Positions 55,589-64,000 of a stretch of 64,000 bases of DNA are shown here, piece by piece. A model generated the notes under the pieces. The model saw only the letters and a list, made by a program, of their open reading frames with translations, did not search any database and was not told where the DNA came from. Numbering within the stretch: the stretch's first letter is position 1; each line of letters begins with the position of its first letter. Source of the DNA: Nitrospirota bacterium (GTDB taxonomy: Bacteria; Nitrospirota; Thermodesulfovibrionia; Thermodesulfovibrionales; Magnetobacteriaceae); NCBI GenBank assembly GCA_015233725.1, contig JADFXD010000002.1, positions 22,437-86,436 on the forward strand, given 5' to 3'. The position numbers and the translations under genes are program-made.

Positions 55589-58500
55589 TTAAACCTCCAT
55601 TATATCACTCATAGAATATTGCTTGCTATTTGGTTGATTATGCACAGTTTCCATATCTAATCCTAGTGTCGTGGCAAACCTTATCGTCTGACGCCTTGCC
55701 TGGGCGAAGTCCAGTTCTTCAATACATTTCCTGATTGGTTCTAATTGCTCTATGTTGACATAGCGCCCTAATTCCATCATCATCAGTTCAACCTCATCTG
55801 GAGAGTATTCCTTAAAGGACTGCATCATCATTACAAGTATATCTCTTGTCTTTTCTATGTCAAACTCTGCACTGCACTGCACTGCGGCCTGCCCAGGCAC
55901 CTCTAGTTTGCCAATAGAGCCAACAACCGTACTTAGTGCAGCCATGAGTTGTGTCAACAGCGCCCTGGCCTGGTCAATGTCTCGTTTATCAAGGTTATGT
56001 TCGACATCACGGCAGACCCCATATACCTGCGGCATTTCAAGATTTCCCGACAGGCCCTTAATGGAATGGGCGATCTTCCTGGCCGCATCTATATCGTTAT
56101 CATCCAGGAGAGAGGATATCCTCTGGGCTGCGTTGCCGTACTTATGCGAAAATCCAATCAATGCCCCTGTGTAAGCCCTTGGCTCTACCCATCTGTCGAT
56201 AGCTTTTTCTACGTCTATACCCTCAAGCAATGGCAAATCAAATGCCAAATCAAATGACAACCGGGCATTTTCTCCAGCCGATGTGTCAACGGACATCTGC
56301 CCAACCATCCGCCCAACCCCCTCCGGGGTTATGTCCTGTATTGTATCAAACAGTCGATCAAAATGGATAGGCTTACCAATAACGGCATCGATGCCACTTT
56401 GCATATAGGTCTCTATCTCTTCATTCATCACGCTTGCCGTTAAGGCGATGATTGGGATATGTCCATTGGAGCTGGTGGCGGATGAATCAGCGGATGCTTT
56501 AGCGTATGAATCAGCAGATAAAGCAGCTTCGAGGGCACGGATCTGCCGCGTGGCCTCCAGGCCATCCATCCGGGGCATCTGTATGTCCATAAGGATGAGG
56601 TCAAAGGTAGCACTCTTAAACCGCTCGATTGCCTCAATGCCATCCTTGGCCGCCACCACGGTATGCCCCTGCTGCCCCATGCGGGTCTTTAATAAGACGA
56701 GATTCTCTTCGATGTCCTCCGCAACAAGTATCCGAAAGACCCTGTGTGGTTTTCCAGGATGCAGCCTGCTGCCAGTGGCATCTACGTCTTGAACCAGGTA
56801 TTGAGGGGCTTTATCCGTCCTTTTCATGTTGACGGTGAAGTGAAAGGCGCTCCCCTTACCAACCACGCTTTCCACCCAGATGCGGCCACCCATCATCTCA
56901 ATCAGTTGCCTGGATATCGTCGTGCCAAGCCCTGTGCCGCCAAAGCGTCGTGTCGTTGAACCATCCGCCTGGGTAAAGGGCTCGAATATCCCCTCCAACC
57001 TATCAGCGGGGATACCGATCCCCGTGTCGGTGATATCAAAACGTATGAGGTCCTCCCCAGTGTGTGGGTGTACCTCTATGCTGATGCCGCCTCTTTCCGT
57101 GAACTTGACGGCGTTACCCACGAGGTTTATTAATATCTGCCTCAGGCGTAGGGGGTCGCCTATGAAGTTGGCGCCATATAGGGTTGGGTCAATGTTATAC
57201 GTGAGATCAAGCGCCTTTTCACGTAACCTGACATCAAACATCTGATACACGCCATAGAGCAGGTCACTGAGGTTAAAGGACTTTATTTCAAGGGTCATCT
57301 TACCGCTTTCTAGCTTGCTGACATCGAGGATATCGTTTATCAACCCAAGTAAGGTATTCGCCGAATTCATTGCGATGCCCAGGTAGTGTCTTCTGTCAGT
57401 CTCTGACAGGTTGTGGCCGTCGGTGACCAGTTCTAAGAAGCCGAGTATTGAGTTCATGGGTGTCCTGATCTCGTGGCTCATGTTAGCCAAAAAGGCAGCC
57501 TTGACCCTGGCAGATTCCTCAGCGGTCTCCTTTGCAACGGCAAGCTCCGCCGTGCGCTGCCTGATGCGTAACTCCAGGTCATCGTAGGCGTTCTTGAGGC
57601 TTGCCTCTGCCTTGTTACGTTGTACGATCTCCTCTTGTAGACGTTTATTGTTATCCTGCAACTGCTCTGTCCTCTTGTCAAAGATACCAGCCAGGAGTTC
57701 TAACTCGTCCTCAGTCCCAATCGGGCTACACTTGACAACCTCTTCCGAGGAATTGTCAACCCTCTCACACAACGTCAGGATCGGCCTGCACATGCTGTTG
57801 CCCATCCTGATGGCAATAAGGATGGCAAATATAATAAAGACAAGGCCTATTAAAAGTAGCTTAAAGATAGCATCCCAGATAACCGCTCTGTACTGTGACC
57901 TTAGCGCCCCAAGCTCAACGGATATCTTCAGTTTATCGAGGATAGAATAGCCCTTGGCGGCATAGTTCCTTGCTATGACATATGAGCTGCCTGCATGAAA
58001 GTTCTTTTCCGTAACCTTGACGTTATCGGCATACAGTCTGTAAAAAAAGTCCCCTTTGGGAAGTGTGCCATTAAAGATGTCTACCAAGTCATACTCGATG
58101 ACCAGGATTCCCTGCATAATTTGGTATAAATATACGGGTACAATGTAGACCAGATTCTTATTGTCAGATACGTAAAACCTTGGCTCTCTAAGTGTCAGGG
58201 CTATTGTCAGGTATCTCGTTTTTGAATAATCAGGGGGAATATCCAGGGTTGAGTAAATAACGCCCTTGTCAAAACGCAACAGGGTTACAGAGTGGATATC
58301 TTTCTTTGCAAAATGGTCAATTAATTTTGGCAGGTAATCCAACCTGCGCTGGTGATCGATAATGGAGCCGATCAAGATAGGATTCTTGCCGAAATTATCG
58401 GCATTCTCAAAGAGATAGGATATCCGCTCCTGGAGCTTATTCATGGCGTGTTCGGTATTTTCCATCAGGTCCTTATTTAACTCGGCGGTGAGTATCATCT

Positions 58501-58612
58501 CCAACAGAATGGCAACCACTGCTATTATAGAGATCAATAAGGCCAGTATAATTGATACGTGTTGGAGTAAGAACCTCTTTTTCAGGCTCTTCTTAGGAGG
58601 CTTAAGCGTCAC
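55589..58612 (-). CDS. Hybrid sensor histidine kinase (periplasmic sensor-HAMP-HisKA-HATPase-REC-HPt)
   Basis: FLANMSHEIRTPMNSILGFLELV; NLVGNAVKFTERGGISIEV; GGTGLGTTISRQLIEMMGGRIW; REC ILVAEDIEENLVLLKTRMGQQGHTVV..DLILMDIQMPRMDG; HPt AHSIKGLSGNL. Confidence 0.96.
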   Translation of the reverse strand: MTLKPPKKSLKKRFLLQHVSIILALLISIIAVVAILLEMILTAELNKDLMENTEHAMNKLQERISYLFENADNFGKNPILIGSIIDHQRRLDYLPKLIDHFAKKDIHSVTLLRFDKGVIYSTLDIPPDYSKTRYLTIALTLREPRFYVSDNKNLVYIVPVYLYQIMQGILVIEYDLVDIFNGTLPKGDFFYRLYADNVKVTEKNFHAGSSYVIARNYAAKGYSILDKLKISVELGALRSQYRAVIWDAIFKLLLIGLVFIIFAILIAIRMGNSMCRPILTLCERVDNSSEEVVKCSPIGTEDELELLAGIFDKRTEQLQDNNKRLQEEIVQRNKAEASLKNAYDDLELRIRQRTAELAVAKETAEESARVKAAFLANMSHEIRTPMNSILGFLELVTDGHNLSETDRRHYLGIAMNSANTLLGLINDILDVSKLESGKMTLEIKSFNLSDLLYGVYQMFDVRLREKALDLTYNIDPTLYGANFIGDPLRLRQILINLVGNAVKFTERGGISIEVHPHTGEDLIRFDITDTGIGIPADRLEGIFEPFTQADGSTTRRFGGTGLGTTISRQLIEMMGGRIWVESVVGKGSAFHFTVNMKRTDKAPQYLVQDVDATGSRLHPGKPHRVFRILVAEDIEENLVLLKTRMGQQGHTVVAAKDGIEAIERFKSATFDLILMDIQMPRMDGLEATRQIRALEAALSADSYAKASADSSATSSNGHIPIIALTASVMNEEIETYMQSGIDAVIGKPIHFDRLFDTIQDITPEGVGRMVGQMSVDTSAGENARLSFDLAFDLPLLEGIDVEKAIDRWVEPRAYTGALIGFSHKYGNAAQRISSLLDDNDIDAARKIAHSIKGLSGNLEMPQVYGVCRDVEHNLDKRDIDQARALLTQLMAALSTVVGSIGKLEVPGQAAVQCSAEFDIEKTRDILVMMMQSFKEYSPDEVELMMMELGRYVNIEQLEPIRKCIEELDFAQARRQTIRFATTLGLDMETVHNQPNSKQYSMSDIMEV

Positions 58613-60759
58613 TTTGTCCCCTTGCCAATGGGTGATATGCCTCCGTTGGCATCATACGTGGCCATAAAGTAGTCATTGACATCGAGGGCGTCATGCCTGG
58701 CCTTTGTAAATGGGGGCGAGTATGTCTTTATCAGGCCATTGTAATATTGAATATCCTCGAGGGCGTCATGTATGTTTGGCCGGTCAAGGGTCCTGGCCTT
58801 ATTGATTGCCATTGCCAGGAGGTGGACAAGGTCATAGGCCTGTGCCGTTGCCGAGGGCGCTGGTATCTCCTGCGGTGTGCTGACGTGATAGGTATCCAAA
58901 TATTCTTTGAGCACTCGTTTGGTTAATTTATTCCTGGGGTTTAAAAAAGAAAACGTCTGGACGAATCTTAAATCCACCTGTTTTGACTGATCCTTTACAT
59001 CCTGCAATACATATCCCCCAGCGGTAAGAGACCAGTGGGAGATGATCGGCATCTTCTTCTTGCGTAGCGCCAGACCTTTCATGATTGCTACCCTGTCAAA
59101 AGAAGTTGATATAAGCACCAATACCTCAGCGCCAGAGTCCTCGATCCTCCCAAGTTGTGGCAGCATATTCTCCTCGCCCATGTTAAAGTATTCTATCGCG
59201 GACGGCGTTAAGTTCATCTCATGGAGGTAGTCTGACATTATCCTCTCATTATCTCTACCCCAATCATTATTTACAAGCAAAAAGGCTATCTTTTTAGATA
59301 TCTTCAATGCCTGTTGCAGAAGGAAAGGCGTTGCCTTGACATCATTGATAGAGACCCTGAATACATAATTAGGGTTATATGGATTATTAGTGACCCTGTC
59401 TACCGCAGCCCACGGAATGAGATATATGAGTCTTTCCTTATGGATAATATCCAGTTCGGCCAGGATTGCAAGGCTGTGAAGCCCTCCCATTATTGCCACC
59501 AGGTTCTTCATTTGGCTAAAATCCTTTACGTTTTTCTGACTACGGTCAGAGACCCCTGCATGGTCTGTCACCACGATGGACAGCTTCTTGCCGAGCACCC
59601 CCCCCTGTGCGTTGATCTCGTTTATGGCAAGCTCCATCCCACGCTTTATGGCCATGCCCGTCAGGGCAGAACCCATGCTCATATCAGCGTTGAGACCGAT
59701 TATTATATCGTCATCTTGCCTGTAGTTGTACTTATGTTTGAGATACTCCAGTGTCAGGCCGATGACATCTTCCCCCACGATAGTCCTGTATTTATAGATG
59801 ATATGGCTGGTGGGCTTTTTGAAGTCTCTGATCTGTTGTTCGTTGAGATATATGACATTAACGCCCGTCTCCTTGATAGCCTTGATGTACCCCTCTTCTT
59901 TTTTGGTGACCAGCTCTCTCTCAAACGCGGTCAGCTCCTTCGCCGTTGCCATGAGGGTCTGCACGATGTCGGCAGGCAGGGAGTCGAGTGTCTTTTTGCT
60001 AAAACAAAACACGTAGGCCACATATGCGTGATTGCTTATTATCAAATGGGACTGAACCTCATGAAATTTAAGGCCGTATATGGCGGCAATAGAGTTCTCC
60101 TGGGCATCTATCACCCCGTCCTTTAGCGCCTTGTATGTCTGGTAAAAGTCTATCGGAACAGGTCTTGCCCCAAGGGCAGTGAACTGATCCGCTATGAGCT
60201 CGTTATTCATTATACGAACGTTCATGCCGTTGAAGTCCTCTGGGGAGTGCACGGGTCTGTTTGCGATGAATTGCTTAAAGCCGTTGCCCCAAAACGCCGC
60301 CCCGACAAGCCCCTCCTGCCTGAGTCTCTCCAACAGCAGGCTGCCAGGCTTACCATCCAGCATCGCATAGGCATCCTCAAGACGTGGAAACAGGAAGGGG
60401 ATATCCGTGTACTGCAGGGCCGGCAGTATCATACTTAATTTGGCCGTTGGAGCGAGCAGGATATCGAGTTGGCCATCTGTTGCCATTTCGATCATCCTGT
60501 AGTCGTCGCCCAGTTGTTGGGCGGGGGAGATGTTGATCCTTACCCGTCCCCTGGTTCTGTCCCTGACGGTATCGGCAAATCTCTGGGCGGCGATGTGCAT
60601 GGCGCTGTCTGTTGGCATGTCATGGCCAAGGCGCAACTCATAAACCCTTGCATCCTTCCCCTTAGGGGCGGACTTACCAAAGGGATGAAGGTAAAACAGC
60701 GCCACCAGCGCCACACCTAAAACGATGGCAGCAACAAATCTCATGTCGTATTTTACCAC
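58609..60759 (-). CDS. Double periplasmic receptor: TRAP DctP-like domain fused to LivK/Peripla_BP_6-like domain
   Basis: N-terminal TM/signal; DctP-like YELRLGHDMPTDSAMHIAAQRFADTVRDRTRGRVRINISPAQQLGDD..GNGFKQFIANRPVHSPEDFNGMNVRIM; LivK-like IIIGLNADMSMGSALTGMAIKRGMELAINEINAQGGVLGKKLSIVVTDHAG. Confidence 0.9.
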   Translation of the reverse strand: MVKYDMRFVAAIVLGVALVALFYLHPFGKSAPKGKDARVYELRLGHDMPTDSAMHIAAQRFADTVRDRTRGRVRINISPAQQLGDDYRMIEMATDGQLDILLAPTAKLSMILPALQYTDIPFLFPRLEDAYAMLDGKPGSLLLERLRQEGLVGAAFWGNGFKQFIANRPVHSPEDFNGMNVRIMNNELIADQFTALGARPVPIDFYQTYKALKDGVIDAQENSIAAIYGLKFHEVQSHLIISNHAYVAYVFCFSKKTLDSLPADIVQTLMATAKELTAFERELVTKKEEGYIKAIKETGVNVIYLNEQQIRDFKKPTSHIIYKYRTIVGEDVIGLTLEYLKHKYNYRQDDDIIIGLNADMSMGSALTGMAIKRGMELAINEINAQGGVLGKKLSIVVTDHAGVSDRSQKNVKDFSQMKNLVAIMGGLHSLAILAELDIIHKERLIYLIPWAAVDRVTNNPYNPNYVFRVSINDVKATPFLLQQALKISKKIAFLLVNNDWGRDNERIMSDYLHEMNLTPSAIEYFNMGEENMLPQLGRIEDSGAEVLVLISTSFDRVAIMKGLALRKKKMPIISHWSLTAGGYVLQDVKDQSKQVDLRFVQTFSFLNPRNKLTKRVLKEYLDTYHVSTPQEIPAPSATAQAYDLVHLLAMAINKARTLDRPNIHDALEDIQYYNGLIKTYSPPFTKARHDALDVNDYFMATYDANGGISPIGKGTK

Positions 60760-60824
60760 ATCCTATATATTTTTGAATAAGTGCTATGTATATTTATATA
60801 TATTTATAAACCTTATGATAGAGC

Positions 60825-60905
60825 ATTATGGGGTCAAGGGGGCCAGGTGCGACCTGGAGCGGTAAAGAAGCAGCGCCGCCCCCCTTTTTCTTTTCCTCCT
60901 TCTTT
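60825..60905 (-). repeat. Composite dispersed repeat R13
   Basis: tatggggtcaagggggccaggtgcgacctggagcggtaaagaagcagcgccgcccccctttttcttttcctcc. Confidence 0.85.
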
Positions 60906-61000
60906 CCCTCATGTTTTTTTTATCACGTGCAAATAAAATATGCGATCTATTATGTTATAATTTTTGATTACGTATTTACATTATTATTGAAGGGATAGCT

Positions 61001-61426
61001 ATGGATAGAGAAGAAGGAATGGAATTTGAGTTTAGGGACAAGCGGAGGCTCAATCAGGATGAGGCCTTAGAAGACAAACAAAGCGCTCAGGAGGCAAGTC
61101 ATCAAGCACACTGCCATGATGCACAATGCCATGAGCACATGCACCCCCCTTATGAAAATGCAGGGGAAGAGGTGGTGATGCCGGAGGTGAATTTTATCAA
61201 CTTCGTAGCGAACCTCAGTACAGACGCCATCATAAGCCTGGGGCTGGTGCAAGACCCACAGGGACAGACCTATACTGACCTGCCAGTGGCAAAATACATC
61301 ATCGATGTAATAACCATGCTACAGGAAAAGACTATAGGGAACTTGGACGATTCAGAAAACCAACAGATAACTGACATGTTGCACCAGTTGAGAATGGCTT
61401 ACGCTAATATCGCCGGCCAACCTTAA
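61001..61426 (+). CDS. DUF1844 family protein with His/Cys-rich insert
   Basis: VNFINFVANLSTDAIISLGLVQDPQGQTYTDLPVAKYIIDVITMLQEKTIGNLDDSENQQITDMLHQLRMAY; preceded by HQAHCHDAQCHEHMHPP. Confidence 0.85.
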   Translation: MDREEGMEFEFRDKRRLNQDEALEDKQSAQEASHQAHCHDAQCHEHMHPPYENAGEEVVMPEVNFINFVANLSTDAIISLGLVQDPQGQTYTDLPVAKYIIDVITMLQEKTIGNLDDSENQQITDMLHQLRMAYANIAGQP

Positions 61427-61447
61427 AATACAAAAAGGAGGTCATTT

Positions 61448-62653
61448 ATGCACCCAAAGGTTCTAACATTGATACTGGCAGGCGGGGAGGGCAGAAGGCT
61501 CTTTCCCTTAACGGCAATTCGTTCTAAACCCTCAGTTCCGTTTGGGGGTCGGTACAGGATTATAGATTTTGTCCTTAGTAACATCATTAATTCGGGGATG
61601 TACTCTATATACCTGCTGGTGCAGTACAAGTCGCAGTCGTTGATCAAGCACGTGCAGGAGAACTGGAGCCATACGTCGGTCTCCCGCGACCAGTTTATAA
61701 CCATCGTGCCTCCTCAGATGCGTAAGGGGCTGGAGTGGTTCCAGGGCACGTCGGATGCCGTGCTGCAAAACGTAAATCTCATCCAGCAGTTTAGCCCAAC
61801 TCACGTGGCCATCTTTGGCGCCGATCACATCTACAGGATGGACGTCAGCCAGATGCTGGACTTTCATATTGCCAATGATGCAAAGGTCTCCGTGGCGGCA
61901 CGACCTGTGCCCATAGAGCAGGCATCGGCCTTTGGCGTTATCAAGGCAGCGGCAAATGGATTGATCGAAAGGTTTGAGGAGAAGCCTAAAAATCCATCCC
62001 CTATGCCAAATGATCCTACGCAGGCATATATCTCAATGGGTAATTATATATTTGATACAAACGTCCTCTTAGAGTCCCTGGCCGACGCCCAGAAGAAGAA
62101 TGAGCATGACTTTGGCGGGTATGTCCTGCCAACCCTCGTTGGAAAGGTCAACCTCTTTGCCTACGACTTCTCCCTCAACAAGGTCGCCGGCACAAAGCCT
62201 TACGAGGAGGTCGGTTACTGGCGCGACGTAGGGACCATCAAGGCCTTCAAGGAGTCAAATATGGACATGCTTGGGGAGTATCCTATCTTTGATATATCCA
62301 ATCCACAGTGGCCCATACATCCAGCGCTGTCGTTGGTACCACCGGCCAAGATAATCAGTGGCACGATCAACAACAGCTTCATCTCCGATGGCGTCTACAT
62401 CAAGGGAGCCTCCATCAGTAATTCAATCATCAGAAGCGGCGTAATAATAGAGGAAGGCGTTGAGATCAACGATTGTATAATCCTGGAAAACGTACACATC
62501 AAAAAAGGTAGCCGATTGAAAAACATCATAGTGGATAAGCAAAACGTCATCAACGAGTCCGAGACCCTCGGTTTTGATGCAAACAAGGACCGGTTCAGGA
62601 TGCACGTAGATGAATCAGGCATAGGCATCCTCCCTAAGACCTCGTATAGTTAG
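61448..62653 (+). CDS. glgC: Glucose-1-phosphate adenylyltransferase
   Basis: LTLILAGGEGRRLFPLTAIRSKPSVPFGGRYRIIDFVLSNIINSGMYSIYLLVQYKSQSL; GTSDAVLQN; left-handed beta-helix C-terminus. Confidence 0.95.
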   Translation: MHPKVLTLILAGGEGRRLFPLTAIRSKPSVPFGGRYRIIDFVLSNIINSGMYSIYLLVQYKSQSLIKHVQENWSHTSVSRDQFITIVPPQMRKGLEWFQGTSDAVLQNVNLIQQFSPTHVAIFGADHIYRMDVSQMLDFHIANDAKVSVAARPVPIEQASAFGVIKAAANGLIERFEEKPKNPSPMPNDPTQAYISMGNYIFDTNVLLESLADAQKKNEHDFGGYVLPTLVGKVNLFAYDFSLNKVAGTKPYEEVGYWRDVGTIKAFKESNMDMLGEYPIFDISNPQWPIHPALSLVPPAKIISGTINNSFISDGVYIKGASISNSIIRSGVIIEEGVEINDCIILENVHIKKGSRLKNIIVDKQNVINESETLGFDANKDRFRMHVDESGIGILPKTSYS

Positions 62654-62675
62654 GCCGTAGACGGGGGAGCGTGGC

Positions 62676-63098
62676 ATGGAGGTTATTAATGAGTCTATTA
62701 CCCTGAGCACGGGTGGCAATGGTGAACTTATCGATATTACGGGACATTTGAAGGGCATCTTAGATGATTCTGGATTAAAAAAGGGCATAATGACGGTATT
62801 TGTTGTTGGCTCTACGGCGGCCATTACCACGTTTGAGTACGAATCGGGGTTAATCAGGGACATGACGGAGCTGTATGAGAGGCTGGCACCCCTTGGCAAG
62901 CACTACGCCCACAATCAGACCTGGGGGGATGGCAATGGCTTTAGCCACGTCAGGGCGGCGCTTCAAGGGCCGTCGTTGACCATACCGTTTGACGACGGGA
63001 TGCTGCTTTTAGGGACGTGGCAACAGGTAGTATTGGCCGATTTTGACAACAGACGCAGGAGTCGTAAGGTCGCCGTCAACCTGATCGGTCAACAGTAA
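62676..63098 (+). CDS. YjbQ/UPF0047 family protein
   Basis: GELIDITGHLKGILDDSGLKKGIMTVFVVGSTAAITTFEYESGLIRDM..HVRAALQGPSLTIPFDDGMLLLGTWQQVVLADFDNRRRSRKVAVNLIG. Confidence 0.95.
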   Translation: MEVINESITLSTGGNGELIDITGHLKGILDDSGLKKGIMTVFVVGSTAAITTFEYESGLIRDMTELYERLAPLGKHYAHNQTWGDGNGFSHVRAALQGPSLTIPFDDGMLLLGTWQQVVLADFDNRRRSRKVAVNLIGQQ

Positions 63099-63125
63099 AG
63101 AAAACACACAGGAGAAGAGAACGCT

Positions 63126-63398
63126 ATGGAAGAGATAGAGGTCAAGAAACCAACCGACAAAGAGCTCAGTGAGATGGGCGTAAGCAAGTGGCCTATATGG
63201 CAGAAGGAGGTCTCGACGTTTGACTGGTCATACGACTCCACCGAGATGTGCTATCTGCTTGCCGGCAAGGTGGTCGTCAAGGTCAGCGACGGCAAAGAGG
63301 TGGAGTTTGGCAAGGGCGACTTCGTGACCTTCCCCGAGGGCCTGTCCTGCACCTGGGAGGTCAAAGAACCCGTCAGGAAACACTACAAGTTTAAGTAA
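63126..63398 (+). CDS. Small cupin-domain protein (DUF861-like)
   Basis: WPIWQKEVSTFDWSYDSTEMCYLLAGKVVVKVSDGKEVEFGKGDFVTFPEGLSCTWEVKEPVRKHYKF. Confidence 0.93.
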   Translation: MEEIEVKKPTDKELSEMGVSKWPIWQKEVSTFDWSYDSTEMCYLLAGKVVVKVSDGKEVEFGKGDFVTFPEGLSCTWEVKEPVRKHYKFK

Positions 63399-63404
63399 AC
63401 CCGA

Positions 63405-63503
63405 AATACAAAGAAAAAGAAAAGAAAGAAGGAGGGACGCCTGGCCGCCCCCTCCTTAGACCTCCCCCGCAAGGGGACAAGTCCCCTTGACCCCTTCCTG
63501 CGT
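63405..63503 (+). repeat. Composite dispersed repeat R14
   Basis: caaagaaaaagaaaagaaagaaggagggacgcctggccgccccctccttagacctcccccgcaaggggacaagtccccttgaccccttcctgc. Confidence 0.85.
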
Positions 63504-63607
63504 AGGCTTGCGCGGTAACTCATGGCGTGGGTGGAGTTTGTGCTTTTTTGTTTACATAATCCTGACAATCCTCTAATCCGTTAAATCGTGGTTCAGACAG
63601 TTTTTTT

Positions 63608-63826
63608 CTAATACGATTGGCCTGATTTGGCAAGTAGAACCTCAGACAGTTCTTTTGTATTTACTCGTTTAGAGAAGGATATAATCTCAAATGCAACAAT
63701 GTTATTATCGCCATCAAAATCAACCGTCAAACCTGATTCATCGATATATTCGGTTTCTTCTATCAGGGCATCTGAAAATCTTATCTCCAACACATCGCCC
63801 TCTTTATCGTAAGATATCTTCAGCAT
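63608..63826 (-). CDS. DUF2283 family protein
   Basis: MLKISYDKEGDVLEIRFSDALIEETEYIDESGLTVDFDGDNNIVAFEIISFSKRV. Confidence 0.88.
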   Translation of the reverse strand: MLKISYDKEGDVLEIRFSDALIEETEYIDESGLTVDFDGDNNIVAFEIISFSKRVNTKELSEVLLAKSGQSY

Positions 63827-64000
63827 TGCATTTTTCTCCTTTTTATACGTCTATCAAAGAACGCACTTATAATTAGCTGTTCCTCTTTGTTTTCCCATCT
63901 ACCGATAACTCTTAAAAAACTTCCTCTCAAGCAACCAATAAAATGTATTATAGCACGTTTCGATTGCATGCAATACAGAAAGAGGGTGGTATTTTTGCAA

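Noticed and set aside
55863-55884. CTGCA x3 microsatellite as a phase-variation switch in the hybrid kinase
   Set aside because: Only about three units and near the C-terminal end; too short to argue for slippage without population data.

Overview
64-kb bacterial chromosomal window. The gene complement (very large WD40-Ser/Thr kinase, many hybrid kinases and GGDEF proteins, selenocysteine formate dehydrogenase) suggests a Nitrospirota-like or similar deep-branching Gram-negative; this taxonomy is inference only. I could not support any rRNA, tRNA, CRISPR array, phage or transposase. Content: (i) a signalling island at 1-14.6 kb (MCP, PAS kinase, CheY-like regulator, 2.2-kaa WD40 kinase, response-regulator/GGDEF, hybrid PAS kinase, cNMP-GGDEF); (ii) BamD-like lipoprotein, siroheme synthase and a RelE/ParE-type toxin-antitoxin pair; (iii) MltD, MFS, AAA+nuclease, AEC permease; (iv) a MoxR-DUF58-transglutaminase operon; (v) a formate/C1 locus on the minus strand (NuoE-like, NuoF-like, UGA-interrupted selenocysteine FdhA, formate-THF ligase) followed by a Ser/Thr kinase carrying a cNMP-binding domain and a TupA-like (tungstate-binding) domain; (vi) a glycosyl-phosphotransferase + radical SAM pair, TPR protein, NagA, UppS, CdsA; (vii) a porin, a hybrid kinase and a DctP-LivK double receptor; (viii) GlgC and small proteins. 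Most notable: (a) the kinase-cNMP-TupA fusion next to a W/Mo-type formate dehydrogenase, a candidate cytoplasmic oxyanion-sensing kinase; (b) a family of 27-bp palindromic modules, present in intergenic composite repeats and also inserted in frame in several unrelated proteins, with compensatory changes that preserve the palindrome; (c) a 26-bp direct repeat flanking the toxin-antitoxin cassette that rebuilds the 3' end of the siroheme gene; (d) repeated helical linker modules between beta-propellers in the giant kinase; (e) the DctP-LivK fusion receptor overlapping a hybrid kinase gene. Domain calls come from reading the translated sequence; no searches were run.
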